Shown: positions 37,472-46,585, numbered from the stretch's first letter. The stretch is DNA of 64,000 nt from Vibrio qingdaonensis (GCF_026191675.1 NZ_JAKRRY010000011.1:62001-126000), one strand, 5' to 3'. The notes: generated by a model from the letters alone, not told the origin. Numbers and translations: made by a program.

Positions 37472-38215
37472 ATGACGATTCACTTTTGGAACGGAAATAA
37501 ATCTAAGCCGCGTCAGGATTTTGAGCGTAGCCTACTTCAAAAAATACTCCTGACTACTTCGCGATCAGTAGATGACACTTTACTCTTTGATGACTGTAGT
37601 GATTATCCCAACGCGGATGATGAAGGTAATATATTCCAGACAGGGGTTGATATTTTAGTCACGGTTAAGGGGAATCAGAAATTTTCTGGGAAGCCATTTA
37701 TAGAGATCAATCGATCGTTAACGAAAGCGTTGCTCGGCCAGCGAATCCTATTCATTCGAGCTGATGACCAAGCTCGTTTTCGCTCCATCCAATCCATTAA
37801 ACAGTTAAAAGTTGGTATACCTGAGACCTGGGTAGACGCAGAGTTATTTCGGCACAACGGTTTCAATGTTGTCGAAAAAGGCAACTTTGATGGCCTCTTT
37901 ACCCTGTTATCCGATAAGAGTTGTGATTTCGTCTGCTTTGGTGCCAATGAGGCGCTAGATATTTATCAGCAACGTGTCGATGACAAAAAGAGCATCATCC
38001 TCCTAAAAGACAAAATGATCCTCTACCCCTTCCCACTCGTTTTCTACGTCAACGCCAATCGTCCTGACCTTGCTAAGCGAGTCGAACACGGTCTTCAAGT
38101 ATTGGAAAGAACGGGGGAATTTGAAGCATTATATCAAGAATACTTTGGTGATATTGAGAACGAGTTGGCGTTAGATAAGCGCGAGGCACTACCGCTACAC
38201 AACCCATTTATCTAG
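37472..38215 (+). CDS. Solute-binding-like protein without a signal peptide, in the glucan regulon
   Basis: A protein of 247 residues from the ATG at 37472 (AGGAGG four bases upstream). The chain resembles a type-2 periplasmic binding fold (SBP_bac_3-like: KQLKVGIPETWVDAELFRHNGFNVV, NFDGLFTLLSDKSCDFVCFG, GLQVLERTGEFEALYQEYFG) but begins directly in the domain with no export signal. Extending to an ATG at 37328 would add a hydrophobic stretch, but it has no ribosome site and would put an operator and promoter inside the gene. If cytoplasmic, it may sense or bind an intracellular sugar; function unknown. Confidence 0.65.
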   Translation: MTIHFWNGNKSKPRQDFERSLLQKILLTTSRSVDDTLLFDDCSDYPNADDEGNIFQTGVDILVTVKGNQKFSGKPFIEINRSLTKALLGQRILFIRADDQARFRSIQSIKQLKVGIPETWVDAELFRHNGFNVVEKGNFDGLFTLLSDKSCDFVCFGANEALDIYQQRVDDKKSIILLKDKMILYPFPLVFYVNANRPDLAKRVEHGLQVLERTGEFEALYQEYFGDIENELALDKREALPLHNPFI

Positions 38216-38258
38216 TGCGAACAAAAAATTAGTTAACATTGTAATACCAGAAAACAAC

Positions 38259-38284
38259 AAAAAGAGGCGACACTACGTCGCCTC
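38259..38284 (-). terminator. Intrinsic terminator after secF
   Basis: GAGGCGAC (38264-38271), 5-base loop, GTCGCCTC (38277-38284). On the minus strand TTTTT follows. It ends the secDF transcript and may also act on the converging 37472 gene. Confidence 0.83.
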
Positions 38285-38318
38285 CATATACACTGCCGGT
38301 TTCTCCCAATAAGAATGC

Positions 38319-39224
38319 TTACGGCGCAGAATCAATCTCAACAGGTTGGTAATGTTTCCCTTCCAGCTTGAGCCATTCTGGTAACACCGTTCCCATTGAA
38401 ATGGAGGACCATGTACCTGAGAAGATGCCGATGAACATGGCGGTGGCAAACCCTTGTAGTGCGTCACCGCCTAAGAACCAAAGTGCTCCTACCGTCATTA
38501 GCGTGGTACCCGATGTCACCATCGTGCGGGCAAACGTCCCTAATACCGCTTGATCACTGACTAACGCGGTCTCTTCGTGAGGTTTGAACTTCAGAATTTC
38601 ACGAATTCTATCGGCAATGATGATCGAGTCATTCAGTGAATAGCCTAATATCGCTAAAATGGCAGCGAAGACCGTAAGATTAAACTCCATTTGAGTCAGG
38701 GCAAAGAAGCCTAAGACTAACACCACATCATGCAATAACGCCGCCAGTGCACCACTCGCTAGGCGCCATTCAAAGCGGAAGCTCAGGTACCCTAGAATAC
38801 TCAGCAATGATACCAACAGCGCCAATCCCCCTTGATCGTAGAGATCTTGACCAACTTGCGCGCCAACGATGCTATCGCTCACAATACTTGAATCAGGATA
38901 TGCCTTCGCGAGTACTTGTTTAAACTCTTGGTGCACCGCATCACCACGGTCAGCCGAGTAACGAATGGTCCAGCGACCTTCATCACCGGACTTAGTGACA
39001 GAAATACCCTCACCGAGTACCGGGCTTAATGTCTCGCGTAACTCAGTTTGAGTCGTTGATTGCGCTAGCTGGACTTCCGAAACAACGCCACCAGTAAAAT
39101 CTAAGCCCAAATTCAGGCCTTTGACACCAACCACAATGATGGATAACACCACTAGAGCAATTGACAGTAGGTTAGTGAAATAACGAATTGAACGAATATG
39201 AGTGGTTAGATAATTTTTCATCAT
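38319..39224 (-). CDS. secF: SecF protein-export membrane protein (paralogue candidate)
   Basis: A protein of 301 residues from the ATG at 39224, which overlaps the secD stop by one base (TAATG), with AAGGG upstream. Six membrane segments, the LDFTGG motif after TM1 and the ILGYSLNDSIIIADRIRE segment of the conserved transmembrane core. With SecD it uses the ion gradient to finish protein export. The usual neighbours yajC, tgt and queA are absent. Confidence 0.92.
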   Translation of the reverse strand: MMKNYLTTHIRSIRYFTNLLSIALVVLSIIVVGVKGLNLGLDFTGGVVSEVQLAQSTTQTELRETLSPVLGEGISVTKSGDEGRWTIRYSADRGDAVHQEFKQVLAKAYPDSSIVSDSIVGAQVGQDLYDQGGLALLVSLLSILGYLSFRFEWRLASGALAALLHDVVLVLGFFALTQMEFNLTVFAAILAILGYSLNDSIIIADRIREILKFKPHEETALVSDQAVLGTFARTMVTSGTTLMTVGALWFLGGDALQGFATAMFIGIFSGTWSSISMGTVLPEWLKLEGKHYQPVEIDSAP

Positions 39225-41050
39225 TATACCCTTACTTCTCTGCGAGCATCTTTGCCCCACACAAGATTGATGATGGCGCGAGAAACAAAAATACCGGTAA
39301 ACATACTGGTCAATAGACCTAGACCTAGCGTCAAAGCAAAGCCCTGAATTGGACCATTACCCATTGAGTACAAGATAACCGCAGTAATCATCGTGGTGAT
39401 GTTGGCATCTAGGATAGTGGCAACGGCTGAATTAAAACCTTGGTCAATAGCCTGAGCAAAGCTTCTCCCCTCGGCGAGTTTGTCACGTATTCTTTCAAAA
39501 ATGAGCACGTTGGTATCCACTGCCATACCCACAGTAAGTACTAAACCAGCAATACCCGGCAAGGTTAATACCGCACCAGGAACCAATGCAATTAGCCCTA
39601 ACAAACAGCTCATGTTGAGCATTAATGCCACATTTGCAACCCAACCTAAACGTCGGTACCACAGCGCCATGAATGTTAGCGTTAGCCCAAGACCTAGCGC
39701 CAGCGCAGCAAAGCCATTTTGAATGTTTTCAGCACCGAGAGACGCACCGATGGTACGCTCTTCAACTATTGTGACTGGTGCTGTCAATGAGCCTGCACGT
39801 AGCAATAGTGCAAGCTGCTGTGCTTCTTCTAAATCACCAGATCCGGTAATTCTAAACTGGCTACCAAGCTGAGACTGAATGGTCGCCACACTGATAACTT
39901 TCTCGCTTCTTTGGGTTTCTCCACGAGCATTCACACCATATTCGCGATACACCGTTGCCATAGGTTTACCAATGTGAGTGGCAGAAAAATCACTCATCAT
40001 TTTTCCACCCATGTGATCGAGGGAAATATCTACTTCCGGACGATGCATTTGGTCAAAGCCAACTCTGGCGTTGACGATATGCTCACCAGTGAGGACTGGC
40101 TTTTTCACAAGAACAACCATGCTGCCTTGCTCGTCTTTTACTCTCAGTGTGGAAACCGCTTCACCACCCGGCGTTTTGACTTCATAAAATGCTAAGCTCG
40201 CCGTCGCGCCGATAACCCGCTTGGCCATGGAAGGATCTTGCACACCCGGCAATTCAATGCGAATACCCGATTCACCTTGGCGCTGCACTAATGCTTCAGT
40301 AATCCCTAATTCCTCAATACGTTGACGCATAATTTTTAGGTTCTGCTGCATTGTGAGGTTAAGAAACTCACTACTATTTTGCTCACGCAGAGTAATAGAG
40401 AGTCCTTCACTGTCGCCTTTAGCTAGCCACTCAGGGTATTGGCTATTGATGAACTGACGTACGGAGACTTCGTCAGCTTTATCTTTGGTGCGCACTAACA
40501 TGCCATTACTATTTTTAGGGCTAACCGTGACACCAAATATTCGTTGCTCGCGCAGTGCTTGCTTGACTTCATCGATAACGGCATCGCGCTGCTCAGAAAT
40601 CGCTTGGTCAACATCCACATTCAGCAAAAATTGAACACCACCACGCAAGTCAAGACCTAGCTTTATTGGAGCAAAACCCATCTCTTTTAGCCATGCTGGC
40701 GCAATCGACGTGTAGGAATAAGAAAGGCTATCACCTTTGCCGATTACGTCATTGAGGGTATTCCTGGCTTTAGTTTGATCCGCTTCATCATTAAAAACTA
40801 GCGTCGCTTTGTTGCCTGTCAGCGCTATCGATTCGGCTTTAACACCTTGAGCATCCAGTAAACTGCTAATTTTGAATGGAGTGTCGAACTGGCTGCTGCT
40901 ATCCGTAAACTTCAGCTCAATGGCGGGCTTCTCACCATACCAAGATGGCAAGGCACTTAACGCTAACAGCAAACACGTGGTAATAAGGACCAAATATTTC
41001 CATTTGGAATAGTGGTTCAAGCGCTTTAGTGGTTTATTTTTTACACGCAT
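39224..41050 (-). CDS. secD: SecD protein-export membrane protein (paralogue candidate)
   Basis: A 608-residue protein with an N-terminal membrane helix, a large periplasmic P1 domain (GLDLRGGVQFLLNVDVD) and five C-terminal membrane helices. The latter include VGMAVDTNVLIFERIRDKL, whose Asp is the coupling residue in SecD. It is translationally coupled to secF. Vibrio species often have two SecDF sets using different ions; the isolated setting suggests the second one. Confidence 0.92.
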   Translation of the reverse strand: MRVKNKPLKRLNHYSKWKYLVLITTCLLLALSALPSWYGEKPAIELKFTDSSSQFDTPFKISSLLDAQGVKAESIALTGNKATLVFNDEADQTKARNTLNDVIGKGDSLSYSYTSIAPAWLKEMGFAPIKLGLDLRGGVQFLLNVDVDQAISEQRDAVIDEVKQALREQRIFGVTVSPKNSNGMLVRTKDKADEVSVRQFINSQYPEWLAKGDSEGLSITLREQNSSEFLNLTMQQNLKIMRQRIEELGITEALVQRQGESGIRIELPGVQDPSMAKRVIGATASLAFYEVKTPGGEAVSTLRVKDEQGSMVVLVKKPVLTGEHIVNARVGFDQMHRPEVDISLDHMGGKMMSDFSATHIGKPMATVYREYGVNARGETQRSEKVISVATIQSQLGSQFRITGSGDLEEAQQLALLLRAGSLTAPVTIVEERTIGASLGAENIQNGFAALALGLGLTLTFMALWYRRLGWVANVALMLNMSCLLGLIALVPGAVLTLPGIAGLVLTVGMAVDTNVLIFERIRDKLAEGRSFAQAIDQGFNSAVATILDANITTMITAVILYSMGNGPIQGFALTLGLGLLTSMFTGIFVSRAIINLVWGKDARREVRV

Positions 41051-41181
41051 AATTCTTCCTCAGCACTGAGCTGATAATTAAAAATTGACCTTTGGAGCGG
41101 AGAAAAAATCAGACCATTCACGCATCGTGAACCCTCTATTATTTTGTTATCCGCACATTGTTATTAGTTAATTTAGAAGCG

Positions 41182-41724
41182 TTATGCGTACTGCCCATTC
41201 AGGGCAACATAGAAGGTATTACTGTCTTTCCAACCACTGACACGGTGATCACTGATATGGAAGTAATAATGAGCAAATGAGAGGGGAATATCTGTAATTA
41301 AGCCGACCTTGAAGCAGCAATAAGCATCGCCAACTTCTGTGACGACGCCAAAATTTGCCGATTCAAACTCATGGGGTTCGTTGCCGTTACTGATCCAACG
41401 AAGGTTCGATAAAATCGCTTTAATTCGATTATCATCAGAATGCGTGGACATCGGGTGAGCAGGTTGAGACGACGTCTGATTACGGTGAGGGATCGGAATA
41501 ACATCCGGCGTAAATGACGATGTACCCTGCCCTGAGACAACATCTGAACCCATGTCAGAAGATATGCTAGGCTCTGTTGCTACAGAGCGACTGTTAAATT
41601 CAAAGGAAGTGGCAGCATAGTCCGTATTCGGAGCCTCTGTTAATTTTTCAGACGCAGTGACTCCAAAGGACGTAAGAACTACGACACAAAATGAAAGCAC
41701 AAACGACAACAAGGACTTCGACAC
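41182..41724 (-). CDS. Secreted protein of unknown function
   Basis: A 180-residue protein with signal peptide (MSKSLLSFVLSFCVVVLTSFGVTA). A Ser/Thr/Pro-rich spacer (about 30-90) precedes a compact C-terminal region (GDAYCCFKVGLITDIPLSFAHYYFHISDHRVSGWKD). No family recognised. It is between secD and a divergent small gene, with no operon partner. Confidence 0.6.
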   Translation of the reverse strand: MSKSLLSFVLSFCVVVLTSFGVTASEKLTEAPNTDYAATSFEFNSRSVATEPSISSDMGSDVVSGQGTSSFTPDVIPIPHRNQTSSQPAHPMSTHSDDNRIKAILSNLRWISNGNEPHEFESANFGVVTEVGDAYCCFKVGLITDIPLSFAHYYFHISDHRVSGWKDSNTFYVALNGQYA

Positions 41725-41900
41725 AGCTTAACCTCAATGAATTTACGCCGCCATTATTCGCCCATCTGAGTACAAACACAAATAAAAAATACTAAATTCA
41801 TCACTGCAATTAGCCCCTGTCATCTTGAGGGAACAAAAACTGACCACTATAGTAAATACAGAGGCGCTGAATAATTCAGGCTCTTAATTGCAGGTGAATA

Positions 41901-42290
41901 ATGGAACTGTCGCAAAATGAACGACTTACATTAGTGAAATACGCCCTCACCATTCTTGATGGCTGGGGTGCCTCAAATATCCAAACAGAAGCAATATTAG
42001 AGCTTTCTCCCGCCCAACATGCCCGCCTGAAAATTACGCCAGCTACGGTTGCAGTTACCCCCTCAACGATGGAGAGAATCCACATAATTGTTGAAATAGA
42101 TGGCTATTTACGTACCGCGTTTGACAACTCGCACTTCATCAATAACTTTATTAATGTTCGCAGTAATACCAACCGTTTCAACGGTTATGCACCCATTGAG
42201 CATATTGAATGTGGTGAAATTAGCGGATTACAGCGACTTAAACAATGCGTTCAAGATTTAGCCAGTGATGTACAAAACCCAACATCTTAA
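41901..42290 (+). CDS. Orphan MbcA/ParS/Xre-type toxin-binding domain protein (DUF2384-like)
   Basis: A 129-residue protein; AGGTGA lies just before the ATG. The C-terminal half (ERIHIIVEIDGYLRTAFDN...NGYAPIEHIECGEISGLQRLKQCVQDLAS) follows the pattern of the MbcA/ParS/Xre antitoxin toxin-binding domain (ER--I--I---L---F----NGK-PLE-I--G---GL--V---L). Such antitoxins usually neighbour a RES-domain toxin, but none is present here. It may be an orphan antitoxin or a regulator. Homology is judged by eye. Confidence 0.6.
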   Translation: MELSQNERLTLVKYALTILDGWGASNIQTEAILELSPAQHARLKITPATVAVTPSTMERIHIIVEIDGYLRTAFDNSHFINNFINVRSNTNRFNGYAPIEHIECGEISGLQRLKQCVQDLASDVQNPTS

Positions 42291-42542
42291 TATGTTAAAC
42301 ACTCAAAGGGGGCGCATCATTAACCCTGAAGCTACGAATTAATATTGCATCAGATACCACCAGCCACACATAAAACACCCTAATTATCAAACATGCAAAC
42401 CAACACAATGAATATCTATCGTGGTGACAAAATTCGCTAGTTGATGTCTCTTGGAAACATCAACTAGTATGCGCTGCAAGTTAAGAGCGGGCGAAAAGCG
42501 TCCTTTCTTTTAAACTGATATGCATCGTTTGGAGTAATTGTC

Positions 42543-42914
42543 GTGAATGCATTTAAAAATTTATGTTCCGATAAAATGAATAAAGAACGCATTAAACGTG
42601 AGCATGATTTGCTTAAGTTAAACTGTGTAAGTGACAACGAGTTCAAATCTCGAATGGCCATTTGGGATAGTTTAGCGTTTGCACCTGCGCCACTAGAAGA
42701 AGCAAAAACCTTCATTAACACCGTCTTTGGCAAATTACAGCAAGATGTTAAAGAAGCGCATCATGAACTATCACTTAGCCATAGTGAGTTCGTTACGTTT
42801 GCTACAGAAGAGATCACCTACATTAGAAACAACGTCGCTAACCAAACTACGCAATATATTTGGTATGCAGTGATTGCACTTACTACTGCCTGTATTATCG
42901 CAATCTGCCTATAA
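42543..42914 (+). CDS. Small tail-anchored protein of unknown function
   Basis: A 123-residue protein from a GTG start with GGAG eight bases upstream. The N-terminal 95 residues are helical and charged (KERIKREHDLLK, EEAKTFINTVFGKLQQDVKEAHHEL). A single C-terminal membrane helix (YIWYAVIALTTACIIAICL) ends the chain. No family recognised. Confidence 0.6.
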   Translation: MNAFKNLCSDKMNKERIKREHDLLKLNCVSDNEFKSRMAIWDSLAFAPAPLEEAKTFINTVFGKLQQDVKEAHHELSLSHSEFVTFATEEITYIRNNVANQTTQYIWYAVIALTTACIIAICL

Positions 42915-42937
42915 TGGAATAAGCGCCCCAAATTAAT

Positions 42938-42966
42938 TAAGAGCGTTACACAAGCTAACGCTCTTA
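42938..42966. terminator. Inverted repeat after the tail-anchored protein gene
   Basis: TAAGAGCGTTA and TAACGCTCTTA form a perfect 11-bp stem with a 7-base loop, 24 bases past the stop. No T-run, so it may be a stabilising structure or a weak terminator. Confidence 0.55.
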
Positions 42967-43171
42967 CCCCTGTCTCATTGTAAATTCTTCATTTAGCAAA
43001 GACCGCCATTATTCAGAATCTACGAGTAACCCTTGCCTGATAGCTTGCGATCACCCAATTCTTGATAACCACTCCGTCTTCACCATCTGCGATGTCCATC
43101 ATTTACCCTACAAGAAAAGAGCGATAAGCTAGTTTGTTGTATAACTCCCACTCACAAGGATGATGTGCATC

Positions 43172-43894
43172 ATGAACCAAACTATCGCCACCATGTTAGG
43201 CCACCGCTCCATTCGTCAATTCACGCCACAGCCAATAAGTGCCGAACAACGAGACATGATTGTACAAGCAGGTCTAGCGGCATCGTCTTCAAGCTTACTG
43301 CAAGTCGTTTCCGTCATACGAGTGACGGATAATAAGAAGCGAAGTCTTTTAGCTGAATACGCCGGAGGGCAAGCTTACGTAGCCTCTGCTGCTGAGTTTT
43401 TAGTGTTCTGTGTTGATTACCAACGCCATATGGCTATCAACTCCAACGTACAGGCTGATTTCACTGAATTAACATTAATCGGTGCGGTAGATGCGGGAAT
43501 TATGGCACAAAACTGTTTACTGGCCGCTGAGTCTCTAGGATTAGGCGGCGTATATATCGGTGGTCTACGCAATAACGCACAACAGGTAGACGAGCTACTC
43601 AATCTCCCTCAAGGAACTGCGGTATTATTTGGTATGTGTCTAGGATATCCAGATCAAGATCCAGACGTAAAGCCACGTTTACCACCTCATGTCATTGTGC
43701 ATGAAAACCAATACCAAGCTTTAAACATGGCCGACATCGACGTCTACGATGAATCGATGCAGCATTACTACGCTCATCGCTCCAGTAATCAAAAACAAGC
43801 AACGTGGTCCCAACAGACAACCAGCAAACTCTCTGGAGAATCTCGACCACATATGCTCCCTTACTTAAACAGCAAAGGACTGACTAAACGGTAA
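43172..43894 (+). CDS. nfsA: Oxygen-insensitive NADPH nitroreductase NfsA
   Basis: A protein of 240 residues, the same length as E. coli NfsA, if started at 43172 (MNQTIATMLGHRSIRQFT aligns with the NfsA start). Two further ATGs at 43160 and 43163 are upstream. It shows the FMN-binding beginning GHRSIRQF, ASSSSLLQV, and the late LPPHVIVHEN...YD region. It reduces nitroaromatics, quinones and chromate using NADPH. Confidence 0.9.
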   Translation: MNQTIATMLGHRSIRQFTPQPISAEQRDMIVQAGLAASSSSLLQVVSVIRVTDNKKRSLLAEYAGGQAYVASAAEFLVFCVDYQRHMAINSNVQADFTELTLIGAVDAGIMAQNCLLAAESLGLGGVYIGGLRNNAQQVDELLNLPQGTAVLFGMCLGYPDQDPDVKPRLPPHVIVHENQYQALNMADIDVYDESMQHYYAHRSSNQKQATWSQQTTSKLSGESRPHMLPYLNSKGLTKR

Positions 43895-43915
43895 TCACAC
43901 CGCTTGTTCAAAGCA

Positions 43916-43973
43916 CGTAAAGTATTCACCTATAACGAACCACGCCGCGTTTCGTTATAGTGTCTACTTTACG
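43916..43973. other. Large imperfect palindrome between converging genes
   Basis: An outer stem CGTAAAGTA/TACTTTACG (9 bp) and an inner stem CTATAACGAA/TTCGTTATAG (10 bp) are separated by small internal loops, with an 11-base apical loop. It sits between nfsA (plus) and a barrel-like gene (minus). It could serve as a bidirectional terminator or a structured RNA. Confidence 0.6.
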
Positions 43974-43998
43974 TTCGAGCTTGAATCACACAATACCG

Positions 43999-44517
43999 TT
44001 AAAACGACCAACCCACTTTAAAATTAAACGCCGTTTCAGAACGATCAACAAGTGGCAATTGGCTGACGCCGACACTGCCTGTCCACCCTTCATTTTCAAC
44101 GATGAAATCAACCCCTGGCGTGACACCTGTGTAAGTATGGTGATCAACATGGTCACGTCCGGCATAAAAGTAACTTCTGTCTAATGTTGAATGAATCACA
44201 CCCAAATTCGGCGCAATATATATCTGATCGGTCACACCGTAAGTGAGCACAACCCTAGCCGCATAAAAATCAGATTGCGTATAGTACCCACCATCCGGAT
44301 TTTCCTCGATTCGACCCGCTTCAATGCCGCCACCAAGACCCCATTTCCCTTGTCCATTTAGTTGATATACACCCAAAGAGTAAGCCTTTGTTGAATTGAG
44401 AAAAGACACGCCCCCTAACACTGAAAGCTTCCCTTCCGTGTCTTTTGCAAAGGCAGAAAAGGTCACGGCTGCAATAAGTGCAACACCGAAAATCATATTA
44501 CTACGTGCTCTGTTCAT
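43999..44517 (-). CDS. Small outer-membrane-barrel-like protein
   Basis: A 172-residue protein with signal peptide (MNRARSNMIFGVALIAAVTFSAFA). The mature chain alternates strands (LSVLGGVSF, YSLGVYQL, GLGGGIEAG, FYAARVVLTYG) and ends in FNFKVGWSF with terminal Phe, the usual signature of outer-membrane beta-barrels. Size suits an eight-stranded barrel. Function unknown. Confidence 0.62.
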   Translation of the reverse strand: MNRARSNMIFGVALIAAVTFSAFAKDTEGKLSVLGGVSFLNSTKAYSLGVYQLNGQGKWGLGGGIEAGRIEENPDGGYYTQSDFYAARVVLTYGVTDQIYIAPNLGVIHSTLDRSYFYAGRDHVDHHTYTGVTPGVDFIVENEGWTGSVGVSQLPLVDRSETAFNFKVGWSF

Positions 44518-44740
44518 TCATTTTATTACGTTTATCGGAAAGTGGACCGCACTGTAGGCAACCCATGCCTCGGGGTCAAAGTAATCGACCACCTTTAACA
44601 AAAGCCTGACGAAACCACAAAGTTTCAAAGGATTTGGTCATTTTTTTCACTCAATAAGAAACTACCCGCGAATTTATATTCCCTTTCTTACTGTATAGGA
44701 ATATAAATTGCGCATACGACCTGAAAAGTAGATAACCAAT

Positions 44741-45475
44741 ATGGACAACACGCAGCGATCCACCAATCAAGTTAATGAGAAGCCTCTTCAGCTTCTGATG
44801 CAAGTTGCGCTTTCAGAAATACCTGTGTCAGCTAAGACACTCAGTATGCAAATGGGTGTGCCGCTAAGCAGTTTGTATCGCCACATTAAATTGCTAAAGG
44901 AGTGGAATTTAATAGAAGAAAGCACACAAGACAAAACCCTGATTGTTGGCCCTGCGGCATTGATGCTCATGCACAGCTATCAATCCAACCCTCATAATTC
45001 TGAGGCGATTGAGAGCATTCTGAGTCGCTTGCAAAAACAGACCGGAGAAATGGCAGCATACATGGTGCCCGTCGGCTATCGTGCATTGTGCGTTAGCCTA
45101 CAAGAAAGTGCACAGGCCATTCGCTGCAGTTATGTTCGTGGCCAAAGTCAACCTTTGTTACGTGGTGCTTCATCTAAGGTTATGCTCGCATTTTTACCAG
45201 AAATGCGTTGTGAAAAGATTCTTCGTTATTTCGGTGAAGAAGACAATATCGACCGATGGATGGCGGAATTAACACTTATTCGACATCAAGGGTTTGCTGT
45301 CAGCACATCAGAGTTTGACCCTGGCGTAACTGGTATTAGTGCCCCTGTTATGAAAGGAAGCAAGTTACTAGGAGCAGTCTCTATCATGGCTCCTGCGTAT
45401 CGAGTCGAGGCCAATAAGGATCGATTCATATTACACGTATTACAAGCGGCCCGAGCACTACCACCAGAAAGGTAA
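44741..45475 (+). CDS. IclR-family transcriptional regulator
   Basis: A 244-residue protein. An N-terminal winged helix (SAKTLSMQMGVPLSSLYRHIKLLKEWNLIEE) is followed by an IclR effector domain (GASSKVMLAFLPE, ALCVSLQESAQAIRCSYVRG, FDPGVTGISAPVMKGSKLLGAVSIMAPAYR). It is monocistronic or loosely linked to the next gene; the target is unknown. Confidence 0.9.
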   Translation: MDNTQRSTNQVNEKPLQLLMQVALSEIPVSAKTLSMQMGVPLSSLYRHIKLLKEWNLIEESTQDKTLIVGPAALMLMHSYQSNPHNSEAIESILSRLQKQTGEMAAYMVPVGYRALCVSLQESAQAIRCSYVRGQSQPLLRGASSKVMLAFLPEMRCEKILRYFGEEDNIDRWMAELTLIRHQGFAVSTSEFDPGVTGISAPVMKGSKLLGAVSIMAPAYRVEANKDRFILHVLQAARALPPER

Positions 45476-45538
45476 ACCACTACATTTTGGGTGATTTAAT
45501 CTCTCGTAAGGTTATTTACTCTCTCGCAGGTATTGACT

Positions 45539-46402
45539 ATGTTAAGCGTCTTCAAGCAATTATGGAAAAACCGTTATCATCCAACCATTGAACACAAACT
45601 GCCTATTTTTACCGTTTGTGAATCAATCAAACCGATAAGTAACGTAGAATTTGAAGACGCTGAATCGCTGTTAGAAACGGCCTATGACTGGCTAAGCGAT
45701 CAAAGTCATTCTCACTCTATGAGAAATGTAGGTCACTTCCCGCTACTTTCTGTTTACTCTGCTGAACGACCTTACTTCGAAAGTCCATATGCGAATTGTG
45801 CACTAAATTCTCAACTCGTTGAGCACCTTTCACACGGTGCTACGCCGATGGTGATTACCAACTGCCATGAAACACTTCTCAACCTTCTACCGAGTCTAAT
45901 TATTGACTCGGAACAACTTGGCATCATCAACATCAATGCTGATTTTTTAATGGATCAAACATTAGAAGTAAAAACTGGCTCAATGCTCCACTTTGCCCTA
46001 AATCGACACAACGAATGCCGCGCGTTCCACATTGGGATTGATCCAAATTCTGCGAGCAAAAGTCAGTTGGATTACGCCGAAGATATGGGGTGTGATTGGG
46101 CACTCTTGAATGAAGTCAACTATCGAAATAAAGGCATGGTTAAATCTCAAGTCGCTCGTTTTCTGCACCACTGCGATAAAGTTGTCATCACCATCGACCT
46201 AGCTTCTATCTCAAAGACTATGTCTAAGTTAGAAAATCAAAAACTCGAACTATCTATGGTTCTTAGAATCCTACGTCAATGTATGAGCGCTAACAAAACC
46301 ACCTTGATCCAACTCGTTGGCAACAAAGAAGAACACATATACTCCGCGTCAACACAGCTAATTGTTGAGCAAGCGAGCCACTTTTATTATTTTTCTCGCT
46401 AA
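45539..46402 (+). CDS. Degenerate arginase/ureohydrolase-fold protein
   Basis: A protein of 287 residues from the ATG at 45539 (AGG seven bases upstream; a TTG at 45533 is the alternative). Segments line up in order with arginase/formimidoylglutamase landmarks: PMVITNCHE (108-111) at the GGDHS position, GIININADFLMD (133-135) at the DAHxD position, and VVITIDLASIS (about 220) at the DxDxxDP position. Most metal ligands are replaced: DAH becomes NAD and the second Asp of DxD becomes Ala. It is probably not a Mn-dependent hydrolase and may be a binding or regulatory relative. Assignment by motif order only. Confidence 0.5.
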   Translation: MLSVFKQLWKNRYHPTIEHKLPIFTVCESIKPISNVEFEDAESLLETAYDWLSDQSHSHSMRNVGHFPLLSVYSAERPYFESPYANCALNSQLVEHLSHGATPMVITNCHETLLNLLPSLIIDSEQLGIININADFLMDQTLEVKTGSMLHFALNRHNECRAFHIGIDPNSASKSQLDYAEDMGCDWALLNEVNYRNKGMVKSQVARFLHHCDKVVITIDLASISKTMSKLENQKLELSMVLRILRQCMSANKTTLIQLVGNKEEHIYSASTQLIVEQASHFYYFSR

Positions 46403-46543
46403 CCATTTACTGCCTTGCTTTAAGGGGAGTAGCTTTGCGCTCTATCCCCTTTAGCAAAGTAAAAGATCCACACGGAAAAATATTGTGCCGTGCGACGTTA
46501 ATGGCTAAGCGTCATCCACTTTTTGTCGACGCCTCATTAATTA

Positions 46544-46585
46544 TTATTAGTTATTAGTTATTAGTTATTAGTTATTAGTTATTAG
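46544..46585. repeat. 7-bp tandem repeat (TTATTAG), six copies
   Basis: Six exact copies of TTATTAG; the last copy contains the stop codon of the rlpA-type gene on the minus strand, where the repeat reads as serial stop codons (CTAATAA). A candidate slippage locus. Confidence 0.9.

Noticed and set aside
44741..46402. IclR regulator plus arginase-like gene as an operon for amino-acid breakdown
   Set aside because: The 63-base gap and same direction allow it, but the second protein seems to lack catalytic residues and nothing else supports a pathway.
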